A stretch of 21,160 bases of DNA, from assembly GCA_044225415.1 (NCBI GenBank), contig JBGAIO010000045.1, forward strand, positions 1 to 21,160. The letters are read 5' to 3'. The position numbers were made by a program, and so were the translations under genes. A model generated the notes under the pieces. That model was not told the origin of the DNA. It worked only from the letters and a program-made list of their open reading frames with translations, and made no database searches. Numbering within the stretch: the stretch's first letter is position 1; the number at the start of each line of letters is the position of its first letter. Below, piece by piece: positions 8,918-15,523 of this stretch. The DNA comes from JALORV01 sp044225415. GTDB taxonomy: Bacteria; Pseudomonadota; Gammaproteobacteria; Burkholderiales; Burkholderiaceae_F.

Positions 8918-10387
8918 ATGAAGATCGCCGATCCCGCCTTCGACCACCTCGCCACGGCGCGCTCGCTGCTGCTCGCGCCCTACGGGCTCGACGAGAGCAG
9001 TCTGCAGCGCACGCTGGCGACGATCTTCGAGCACCGTGCCGACTACGCGGATCTGTACTTCCAGTACACGCGCGCCGAGTCGTGGTCGCTGGAAGAAGGC
9101 CGGGTGAAGAGCGGCAGCTTCGACATCGAGCAGGGCGTGGGTGTGCGCGCCATCGCCGGCGAGAAGACGGCCTTCGCCTATTCCGACGACATCTCCGCGG
9201 ACGCATTGAACGAAGCCGCGTACGCCGCCCGTGCGATCGCGCGCCAGGGCAGCGGTCGCGTCAAGGTGCCGTCGCGGGTGGCGCCGCGCGCTACGACGCT
9301 GCCGCCGCCGCTGTATGCCGCGGCCGATCCGGTCGCGTCGCTGCCGGCCGAGCAGAAGGTCCGCATCCTCGAGCAGATCGAAGCGGCCGCCCGGGCGCGC
9401 GATCCGCGCGTCAGGCAGGTCATGGCGAACTTCACGGCCGAATATGACGTCGTCATGGTCGCGCGCAGCGACGGCGTGCTGGCGGCCGACGTGCGGCCGC
9501 TGGTGCAACTGTCGGTGACCGTGATCGCGGAAGAAGGCGGCCGTCGCGAGCAGGGCTACGCCGGCGGGGGCGGTCGGCACGACCTGTCTTACTACTCGCC
9601 CGAGCGGCTGACGGGCTACGCGCATCGCGCGGTCGACAGCGCGTTGCTTGGTCTGGCCGCGGCCGCCGCACCGGCCGGCGTCATGCCGGTCGTGCTCGGT
9701 CCCGGCTGGCCCGGCATCCTGCTGCACGAGGCCATCGGTCACGGGCTCGAAGGCGACTTCAACCGCAAGGGCTCGAGCGCCTTCGCCGGCCGCATCGGCG
9801 AGCGCGTCGCCTCGCCCGGCGTCACGGTCGTCGACGACGGCACGCTCGCCAACCGCCGCGGCTCGCTCAACATCGACGACGAAGGCAACGCCACGCAGCG
9901 CACCGTGCTGATCGAGGACGGCATCCTGCGCGGCTACCTGCAGGATTCGCTGAACGCGCGGCTGATGAAGGTCGCGCCCACCGGCAACGGCCGCCGCGAG
10001 TCCTTCGCGCACCTGCCGATGCCGCGCATGACCAATACCATCATGCTCGGCGGCGCGCACGATCCGCAGGAGATCATCGCGTCCGTGCAGAACGGGCTGT
10101 ACGCGACCAACTTCCGCGGCGGCCAGGTCGACATCACCAACGGCAAGTTCGTGTTCGCGATGGCCGACGCCTACCGCATCGAGAACGGTCGCATCACCGC
10201 GCCGGTCAAGGGCGCGACGCTGATCGGCAACGGCCCCGACGCGCTGACGCGCGTGACCATGATCGGCAACGACATGGGCCTCGACCCGGGCATCGGCACC
10301 TGCGGCAAGGAAGGCCAGAGCGTGCCGGTGGGTGTGGGCCAGCCGACGCTGCGGATCGAAGGCCTGACGGTCGGCGGCACGGCTTGA
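8918..10387 (+). CDS. tldD: metalloprotease subunit TldD
   Basis: A 489-residue TldD (E. coli TldD is 481). TldD and TldE (PmbA) form a heterodimeric zinc protease that degrades unfolded peptides. It also trims leader peptides of microcins and other ribosomally made peptides, and helps degrade the CcdA antitoxin. The HExxxH zinc motif is present as H270-E-A-I-G-H275, followed by the family block GLEGDFNRKGSSAF. The third-ligand region, GTCGKEGQSVPVGVGQPT, has Cys at about 462. The ATG at 8918 gives a normal N-terminus. TldE is not in this window, which is common because the two are usually unlinked. No signal peptide is seen, so it is cytoplasmic. The frame is intact. Confidence 0.97.
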   Translation: MKIADPAFDHLATARSLLLAPYGLDESSLQRTLATIFEHRADYADLYFQYTRAESWSLEEGRVKSGSFDIEQGVGVRAIAGEKTAFAYSDDISADALNEAAYAARAIARQGSGRVKVPSRVAPRATTLPPPLYAAADPVASLPAEQKVRILEQIEAAARARDPRVRQVMANFTAEYDVVMVARSDGVLAADVRPLVQLSVTVIAEEGGRREQGYAGGGGRHDLSYYSPERLTGYAHRAVDSALLGLAAAAAPAGVMPVVLGPGWPGILLHEAIGHGLEGDFNRKGSSAFAGRIGERVASPGVTVVDDGTLANRRGSLNIDDEGNATQRTVLIEDGILRGYLQDSLNARLMKVAPTGNGRRESFAHLPMPRMTNTIMLGGAHDPQEIIASVQNGLYATNFRGGQVDITNGKFVFAMADAYRIENGRITAPVKGATLIGNGPDALTRVTMIGNDMGLDPGIGTCGKEGQSVPVGVGQPTLRIEGLTVGGTA

Positions 10388-10401
10388 AGTAGGTCAATGA
10401 C

Positions 10402-10474
10402 AAAATGGATTCCCGCTTCCGCGGGAATGACGGCAGTCTATGGTGTCATCCCCGCGGAAGCGGGGATCCATTTT
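10402..10474. repeat. two-armed palindromic REP-like element, copy 1
   Basis: Left arm 10402-10431 and right arm 10445-10474 are inverted copies of 30 bases with only two mismatches, separated by the 13-base loop GGCAGTCTATGGT. Each arm also contains its own hairpin, for example ATTCCCGC, loop TTCC, GCGGGAAT. The core resembles the common intergenic repeat family with TCATTCCCGC and GCGGGAAT. It lies 14 bases after the tldD stop and ends 20 bases before the next gene. It could end or attenuate the tldD transcript or stabilise its 3' end. A related copy is at 16830-16872. Confidence 0.85.
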
Positions 10475-10494
10475 GATCTTCCAGGAATTCCGAT

Positions 10495-11097
10495 CTGAAG
10501 TTTCTGCCACCCCTGGTATGGCTCACGCGCCTGCTGGTCGGCGCCTATCCGCGCTGGATCGGCGTCGCGCCCACGGCTGCGCAGCGCATCTATTTCGGCA
10601 ATCACTCCAGCCACATGGACACCGTCGTGCTGTGGGCTGCGCTGCCTGAGGAACTGCGCTCGAACACGCGGCCGGTGGCGGCGAAGGACTACTGGGACCG
10701 TCCCGGCATCCGCGGCACGATCGCGCGTGACGAACTCAACGTCGTCATGGTCGATCGCGCGCGCGAAGACCCCAATGCCGATCCGCTCGAGCCGCTGCGC
10801 GATGCGCTCGACCACGGTTTCTCGCTGATCATCTTCCCCGAGGGCACGCGCAGCGCACAGGCACTGCCGGGACCGTTCAAGAGCGGGCTTTACCACCTCG
10901 CGCGCGAGTTCCCGCAGGTGGAGCTCGTGCCCGTGTACATCGAGAACCTGCACCGGAGCATGCCGAAGGGCGCGTTCCTGCCGGTGCCGCTGATCTGCAC
11001 GGTGCGCTTCGGCGCACCGATCGCGTTGCGGCCGGACGAGGCCAAGGACGCGTTCCTCGAACGCGCGCGCGGCGACGTGATCCGGCTGGCTGCCTGA
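10495..11097 (+). CDS. PlsC-like 1-acyl-glycerol-3-phosphate acyltransferase, probable CTG start
   Basis: A lysophospholipid acyltransferase-type protein of about 200 residues. The HX4D catalytic motif is NHSSHMD (N36, H37, D42) and the substrate-binding motif is FPEGTRS (F114-R119). It should acylate a lysophosphatidate-like acceptor at the membrane. Between the in-frame stop at 10474 and position 10614, just before the internal ATG inside the NHSSHMD motif, there is no ATG, GTG or TTG. The only reasonable start is CTG at 10495, with AGGA at 10483-10486 placed eight bases upstream; the product then begins MKFLPPLVWLTRLL. A start at the internal ATG (10615) would cut off the catalytic His. 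A base error at the start codon is the alternative. The cytidylyltransferase follows after five bases. Confidence 0.85.
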   Translation: MKFLPPLVWLTRLLVGAYPRWIGVAPTAAQRIYFGNHSSHMDTVVLWAALPEELRSNTRPVAAKDYWDRPGIRGTIARDELNVVMVDRAREDPNADPLEPLRDALDHGFSLIIFPEGTRSAQALPGPFKSGLYHLAREFPQVELVPVYIENLHRSMPKGAFLPVPLICTVRFGAPIALRPDEAKDAFLERARGDVIRLAA

Positions 11098-11102
11098 AAC
11101 CA

Positions 11103-12059
11103 ATGAATCTCTCGACCGACGAAACCTTCCTGGCGGTGTTCTGCGCGATGGCCCTGCTGTCGATCGTAGCCACCGGCGTCGGCCAGTGGGCCGCGCGCCG
11201 CACCATCGATCCGGTCCGCAGCGCACGCATCGCGATCCTGAACTCGCGGGCGCAGGCCTCGTGGTCGGTGCTGTTCATCTTCACCATCGCCTTCGCGCTG
11301 GGAAAGTGGGCGCTGCTCGCGCTGTTCGCCGGCGCGTCGTACTTCGCGCTGCGCGAGTTCCTGTCGCTGACGCCGATCAAGCCCTCGGACTACTGGGGCC
11401 TGGTGTTCGCCTTCTACTTCGTGATTCCGGCGCAGTACATCCTGCTCGGCCTGGGGCGGGCCAGCGTGTTCGCGACCTTCATTCCGGTGTACGTGTTCCT
11501 GCTGCTGCCGGTCATCGTTGCGATCCGGCAGGACAACGAGCGCTTCCTCGAACGCATTGCCAAGGTGCAGTGGGGGCTGATGATCAGCGTCTACTGCATC
11601 AGCCATGCGCCGGCCATCGCCACGCTGCCGATCCGCGGCAACGAAGGCCGCGGTCCGCTGCTGCTGCTCTACTTCTTGCTGGTGCTGTTCCTGACCGACG
11701 TGCTGCAGGTCGTGTTCAGTGCGGCGCTCGACGGCCGCGCGCTGAAGTCCAACCCGAACAAGACCGTGACCGGCGTACTGGCCGGAGGGGCCGCCGGCGC
11801 GCTGATCGGCACCGCACTGTGGTGGATGACGCCCTTTGCCTGGTGGCAGTCCTTTCTGATGTCGCTGGTCATCGTCAGCACCGGCTATCTGGGCTCGGCC
11901 GTGCTGTCGGCCGTGAAGCAGAGCCTCGGCGCGCGCCAGTGGGACAGCGAGGTGGTGCTCACCCGCGGCGTGCTGGAACGGCTCGCCGCAATGACCTTCG
12001 CCGCGCCGCTGTTCTGGCAGATCACGCGCTACATCTGGGTGATCCGCGCGGACGTCTGA
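11103..12059 (+). CDS. CdsA-family phosphatidate cytidylyltransferase (YnbB-like)
   Basis: A 318-residue polytopic membrane protein with roughly seven to eight helices, in the size range of CdsA proteins. This family makes CDP-diacylglycerol from CTP and phosphatidic acid, the central precursor of membrane phospholipids. The C-terminal third holds a relaxed signature: LTDVLQVVF, SNPNKTVTGVLAGGAAGALIG, GYLGSAVLSAVKQSLGARQWD and LTRGVLERLAAM. It matches the order of the canonical motif (S.NKT..G..GG, D..S..KR..G.KD, RGG.LDR.D) but is degenerate, as in YnbB-like homologues. The canonical cdsA gene normally sits with uppS and dxr, so this is probably a second copy. It starts five bases after the acyltransferase, whose product would be its substrate. 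There is no clear ribosome binding site. Confidence 0.85.
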   Translation: MNLSTDETFLAVFCAMALLSIVATGVGQWAARRTIDPVRSARIAILNSRAQASWSVLFIFTIAFALGKWALLALFAGASYFALREFLSLTPIKPSDYWGLVFAFYFVIPAQYILLGLGRASVFATFIPVYVFLLLPVIVAIRQDNERFLERIAKVQWGLMISVYCISHAPAIATLPIRGNEGRGPLLLLYFLLVLFLTDVLQVVFSAALDGRALKSNPNKTVTGVLAGGAAGALIGTALWWMTPFAWWQSFLMSLVIVSTGYLGSAVLSAVKQSLGARQWDSEVVLTRGVLERLAAMTFAAPLFWQITRYIWVIRADV

Positions 12060-12097
12060 AGCCCCGGAGCCGTCGCCCGGGCGCCGGAATGTCGGAC

Positions 12098-12127
12098 TTG
12101 CGGCCCTGCCCCCACCTCGGGTATCTT
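12098..12127 (+). promoter_or_regulatory. candidate aroG promoter
   Basis: TTGCGG at 12098-12103 (-35) and TATCTT at 12122-12127 (-10) are 18 bp apart, with four of six matches in each box. Transcription would begin near 12134, about 30 nt before the leader peptide start. Its position upstream of the leader ORF and terminator suits an attenuator-controlled aroG transcript. The rest of 12060-12165 holds only GC-rich sequence with a weak GCCCGGGC palindrome after the cytidylyltransferase gene. Confidence 0.45.
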
Positions 12128-12165
12128 GTAGGCGTGCGGCGCAACAGGCGCCGCCACCAACGGCA

Positions 12166-12228
12166 ATGAAATCGATCGCGCGCGTCGGGTTCTTTTACTT
12201 TTACGGCTTTCTCCGCCTGGCGGACTGA
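12166..12228 (+). CDS. Phe/Tyr-rich leader peptide of the aroG attenuator
   Basis: A 20-codon ORF whose product begins MKSIARVG and then reads FFYFYGF before ending LRLAD. Phe or Tyr fill six of the seven positions 9-15 (four Phe, two Tyr), a run not expected by chance in this Ala/Arg/Gly-rich genome. The regulatory codons lie at 12190-12210 and the stop at 12226-12228. The terminator follows 38 nt later and aroG after that. I infer that ribosomes stall on these codons when charged Phe-tRNA or Tyr-tRNA is scarce, which favours the antiterminator and expression of the aromatic-pathway enzyme. The upstream sequence has no strong Shine-Dalgarno. The peptide probably has no function other than being translated. 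Confidence 0.85.
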   Translation: MKSIARVGFFYFYGFLRLAD

Positions 12229-12276
12229 GTCGAACGGCGCACGCAACCCTTAACCGCATCGACCCGAACCGCCAGG
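12216..12276 (+). promoter_or_regulatory. antiterminator pairing of the aroG attenuator
   Basis: CCTGGCGG at 12216-12223, inside the last codons of the leader ORF, is identical to the 3' arm of the terminator. It is perfectly complementary over 8 bp to the terminator's 5' arm CCGCCAGG (12269-12276). The two pairings exclude each other. A ribosome stalled at 12190-12204 would leave 12216-12223 free to form the antiterminator. One that reaches the stop codon would cover it and let the terminator form. CCGCCA at 12151-12156 could pair with 12218-12223 as a weak protective stem when the leader is not translated. Confidence 0.75.
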
Positions 12277-12297
12277 ACCCCCTGGCGGTTTTTTTTT
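12267..12297 (+). terminator. intrinsic terminator in the aroG leader (attenuator)
   Basis: A perfect 10-bp stem (AACCGCCAGG at 12267-12276, CCTGGCGGTT at 12281-12290) with loop ACCC is followed by a run of nine T (12289-12297, the first two also in the stem). It is the strongest Rho-independent terminator in the window. It lies 57 bases before the aroG ATG, within the 5' region and not after a gene, so it fits an attenuator. Confidence 0.93.
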
Positions 12298-12353
12298 CGC
12301 CGGGCGGGACTGAAGTCCGGGTCCAGGACACGACGATGGACGGAGCACGAAGC

Positions 12354-13439
12354 ATGCGTTACATGACCGACGATCTGCGCATCCGCGAGATCAAGGAACT
12401 TTCGCCCCCTTCACACCTGATCCGCGAGTTCCCGTGCGAGGACGTCGCCTCGGTCACGGTGCACGAGTCGCGGCAGGCGATCCACCGCATCCTGCACGGC
12501 ATGGACGACCGCCTGGTCGTCGTCATCGGCCCGTGCTCGATCCACGACCCGGCGGCGGCGCTGGAATATGCGAAGCGGCTGAAGGCCGAACGCGACCGGC
12601 TGGCCGCCGACCTGGAGATCGTCATGCGCGTGTATTTCGAGAAGCCGCGCACCACGGTCGGCTGGAAGGGACTGATCAACGACCCCGACATGGACGGCAG
12701 TTTCCGCATCAACCACGGCCTGCGCATCGCGCGCGAGCTGCTCATGGAGATCAATGCAGCCGGCCTTCCCGCCGGCTGCGAGTATCTCGACATGATCACG
12801 CCACAGTACCTTGCCGATTTCGTCGCGTGGGGCGCGATCGGCGCCCGCACCACCGAGAGCCAGGTGCATCGCGAGCTGGCATCAGGCCTGTCGTGCCCGG
12901 TCGGCTTCAAGAACGGCACCGACGGCAACATCAAGATCGCGTCGGACGCGATCAAGGCCGCGCAGCAGCCGCATCATTTCCTGTCGGTGACCAAGGGCGG
13001 GCACTCGGCGATCGTGTCCACGCGCGGCAACGAGGACTGCCACATCATCCTGCGCGGCGGCAGGCAGCCGAACTTCGACGCGGCCAGCGTCGCGGCCGCC
13101 TGTGCCGAGCTCGGCAAGTCGGGCCTGGCGCAGCGGCTGATGATCGACGCCAGCCACGCCAACAGCCAGAAGAACCATGCCAACCAGCTGCCCGTGTGCC
13201 GCGACGTCGCCGCGCAGGTCGCGGGCGGTGACATGCGCATCGTCGGCGTGATGGTGGAAAGCCACCTGGTCGCAGGCCGCCAGGACCTCGAACCGGGCAA
13301 GCCGCTGACGTATGGGCAGTCGATCACCGACGCGTGCCTGGGATGGGAGGACAGCGTGCAGGCACTCGACGTGCTGGCCGATGGCGTCCGCAAGCGTCGG
13401 ACCAGCGCCGCCAACGCGTCGATCACGACGGCGAAGTAG
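12354..13439 (+). CDS. aroG: 3-deoxy-7-phosphoheptulonate (DAHP) synthase, AroG type
   Basis: A 361-residue class I DAHP synthase that joins phosphoenolpyruvate and erythrose 4-phosphate, the first step of aromatic amino-acid synthesis. Family blocks are present: GPCSIHD, KPRTTVGWKG, LDMITPQYLAD, RTTESQVHRELASG, GFKNGTDG, DASHANS, GVMVESHL and SITDACLGWED. The metal ligands known from E. coli AroG (Cys of GPCS, His of SHAN, Glu of VESH, Asp of TDAC) are all conserved. The N-terminus MRYMTDDLRIREIKEL resembles the Phe-sensitive E. coli AroG more than AroF, so feedback by Phe is likely but not proven. ATG 12354 is chosen over ATG 12336 because it aligns with E. coli and has GGAG eight bases upstream. 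Expression is probably attenuated by the leader just upstream. Confidence 0.96.
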   Translation: MRYMTDDLRIREIKELSPPSHLIREFPCEDVASVTVHESRQAIHRILHGMDDRLVVVIGPCSIHDPAAALEYAKRLKAERDRLAADLEIVMRVYFEKPRTTVGWKGLINDPDMDGSFRINHGLRIARELLMEINAAGLPAGCEYLDMITPQYLADFVAWGAIGARTTESQVHRELASGLSCPVGFKNGTDGNIKIASDAIKAAQQPHHFLSVTKGGHSAIVSTRGNEDCHIILRGGRQPNFDAASVAAACAELGKSGLAQRLMIDASHANSQKNHANQLPVCRDVAAQVAGGDMRIVGVMVESHLVAGRQDLEPGKPLTYGQSITDACLGWEDSVQALDVLADGVRKRRTSAANASITTAK

Positions 13440-13454
13440 GCGCTGCACGCAAAA

Positions 13455-13482
13455 CCGGGAACCGCTGGCCGGCGTTTCCCGG
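13455..13482. other. hairpin after aroG
   Basis: CCGGGAA and TTCCCGG flank an inner CGC/GCG stem with one mismatch and loop GGCC, a strong hairpin 16 bases after the aroG stop. No T run follows on the + strand, so it may protect the 3' end and not terminate transcription. On the - strand it is followed by TTTT, but no gene lies there to terminate. A separate 14-bp perfect palindrome, GCACCGCGCGGTGC, follows at 13484-13497, with TACGCT at 13498-13503 as a possible weak -10 for the kinase. Confidence 0.4.
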
Positions 13483-13528
13483 CGCACCGCGCGGTGCTAC
13501 GCTGCCCGCGCCCTCCCCGGAGCCCGCC

Positions 13529-15435
13529 ATGGCCAACACGGTGCAGCCGGTCGGTGCGGAGCTGTATCGCATCGCCACCGAGCAGGCGAAGGACTACGCG
13601 CTGCTGATGCTCGATCCCGGCGGCGTGATCATCACGTGGAACGCCGGCGCCGAGCGCATCAAGGGCTACACGGCCGAGCAGATCATCGGCAGGCACTTCT
13701 CCGTGTTCTACACGCGCGAGTCGGTGGAACGCGGCTGGCCCGCATACGAGCTGAAAGTCGCTGCCGCCGAGGGCCGCTTCGAGGACGAAGGCTGGCGCGT
13801 GCGCCGCGACGGTTCGCAGTTCTGGGCGAGCGTGGTCATCACCGCGCTGCGCGACGAGGCCGGCAGGCTGCTGGGCTTTTCCAAGATCACGCGCGACCTC
13901 ACCGTGCGGCGCCAGCACGAGGAAGCGCTGCGCCAGAGCGAGGAACGCTTCCGGCTGCTGATCGAAGGCGTCACCGACTATTCGATCTTCATGCTCGACC
14001 CCGAAGGCATCGTCACCAGCTGGAACTCGGGCGCCGAGCGCATCAAGGGCTATCGCCGCGAGGAAATCATCGGCAAGCACTTCTCGCGCTTCTACCTGCC
14101 CGAGGAGGCCGCCGCCGGCCGCCCCTGGGAAGAACTCGCCTGTGCGCGGCGCGAGGGTCGCGCCGAGGACGAAGGCTGGCGCGTGAAGAAGGACGGCAGC
14201 CGCTTCTGGGCGCGGGTGGTGGTCAACGCGCTGTACGACTCGGCAGGCCGGCTGCAGGGCTTTGCCAAGATCACGCAGGACCTGACCGAACGCCGGCACC
14301 TGCACGACCTGGAAACAGCGACCCGCAACCTCAGCGAGTTCCTCGCCATCCTCGCGCACGAACTGCGCAACCCGCTGGCGCCGATCCGCACCGCGGTGCA
14401 GGTGATGCAGAAATCGCCCGACGAGGCCCCGACGCAGACCGCCATGCGCGCGATGATCGACCGCCAGAGCGCACACCTCGAACGCCTGCTGGACGACATG
14501 CTCGACGTCGCGCGCATGACGCGCGGCAGGCTGGAAATCGAACACGAGCTCGTGGCGCTGGACGACGTGATCCGGCTGGCGCTCGAGACGTCGCAGCCCG
14601 CCATCGAAGCCGCACGCCACCGGCTGCGCGTCGACAGCGACACGCGTTCGTTGATCGTGCGGGGCGACCGCGACCGGCTGGCGCAGCTGCTCGCCAACCT
14701 GCTGAACAACGCCGCGCGCTATACGCCGGCGGGCGGCGACATCACGATCCGCCTCGCGGCCGAAGACGGGCATGCGCAGGTCACCGTGCGCGACACCGGT
14801 CGCGGCATCGAGGCCGGTCAGATCGACCACGTATTCGAGATGTTCGTGCAAGGCAGCAAGACCGGCCGCCGCGCGGGCGAAGGCCTCGGCATCGGACTGG
14901 CGCTGGCCCGCCGCATCGCCGAGCTGCATGGCGGCACGCTGACCGTCGCCAGCGCCGGCGACGGCCAGGGCAGCGCGTTCACGCTGAAAGTGCCGCTCGC
15001 GCAGCCGCCGCAGCCGGCGAGCGCTGCAGACGCGCCGCAGCCCGTGCCGGCCAGCGTGGCGCGCGGCGTGCTGATGGTCGACCACAACGTCGCCGCCGCC
15101 GTGTCGTTGCGGCTGCTGCTGACGTCGCTCGGACACGAGGCGGCGGCGGTCCACGATGGCCGGCAGGCGCTGGCTGCCGCGGCCGGGTTCCATCCCGACA
15201 TCGTGTTGCTCGACATCGGCCTGCCCGACATCGACGGCTACGAAGTCGCGCGCGGCGGCTGCGCATGCAGGCGGCGAACGCGGACCTGCAGATCATCGCG
15301 GTCACCGGCTGGGGGCAGGAGTCCGACCGGAGGAAGTCGCACGAGGCCGGCTTCGACCTGCACCTGGTCAAGCCGGTGGACCAGGCCGAGCTGGCGCAGA
15401 TCCTCGGGGGCTGCCCGCGGACGACGCTGCATTGA
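13529..15435 (+). CDS. PAS-PAS hybrid sensor histidine kinase with receiver domain (one frameshift)
   Basis: A soluble hybrid two-component kinase with no membrane segment, so probably a cytoplasmic sensor. Two similar PAS domains lie at about residues 15-130 and 137-259 (both read AERIKGY...IIG.HFS.FY and EDEGWRV..DGS.FWA). HisKA has phospho-acceptor H277 in LAILAHELRNPL. The HATPase domain (about 380-490) has the N-box NLLNNAARYTP and the G-boxes DTGRGIE and GEGLGIGLAL. The receiver (about 512-635) has D562 in LLDIGLPDIDGYE. Near 15255 the frame breaks in the receiver; IIAVTGWGQE and LHLVKPVD with its conserved Lys continue in the other frame to the stop at 15435. As read, the kinase frame would run on to 15511. 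The receiver's acidic pair is DH (MVDHN), not DD. The ligand is unknown. Confidence 0.9.
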
Positions 15436-15469
15436 CGCGGGCCGCACGGGCGCCGTCCGTCGGCTGGCG

Positions 15470-15498
15470 TTGACAGCCGCTTCCGTTCTTATCAAAGT
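15470..15498 (+). promoter_or_regulatory. candidate promoter of the SPFH operon
   Basis: TTGACA at 15470-15475 is a perfect -35 box. At 17 bp spacing the -10 position (15493-15498, CAAAGT) matches only three of six but falls inside the palindrome described next, as does the expected start site near 15505. A protein bound to the palindrome would block this promoter, which suggests negative control. Confidence 0.5.
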
Positions 15499-15515
15499 GA
15501 TATCACTTTGATAAG
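15488..15515. promoter_or_regulatory. 28-bp perfect palindrome, probable operator of the SPFH/RHH operon
   Basis: The half CTTATCAAAGTGAT is followed directly by its exact reverse complement. It resolves into two overlapping 13-bp units of the form TATCA-NNN-TGATA, at 15490-15502 and 15501-15513, offset by 11 bp, about one helical turn. This is the pattern expected for two ribbon-helix-helix dimers bound side by side. It is AT-rich in GC-rich surroundings, overlaps the predicted -10, and ends within the AAGGAGG ribosome binding site (15513-15519). In RNA it could also fold into a hairpin reaching the ribosome binding site. The operon's own RHH protein (16622-16804) is the natural candidate ligand. 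Confidence 0.75.
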
Positions 15516-15523
15516 GAGGCGCC

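Noticed and set aside
10402..10474. CRISPR-like or insertion-sequence end interpretation of the palindrome
   Set aside because: There are only two arms in inverted orientation, no regular spacers, no transposase and no target-site duplication in view, so it fits a REP-like intergenic repeat.
12974..15193. Long - strand open frame of about 740 codons across aroG and the histidine kinase
   Set aside because: It spans two genes with clear catalytic motifs on the other strand and has no family resemblance of its own. The internal repetition it shows reflects the two PAS domains.
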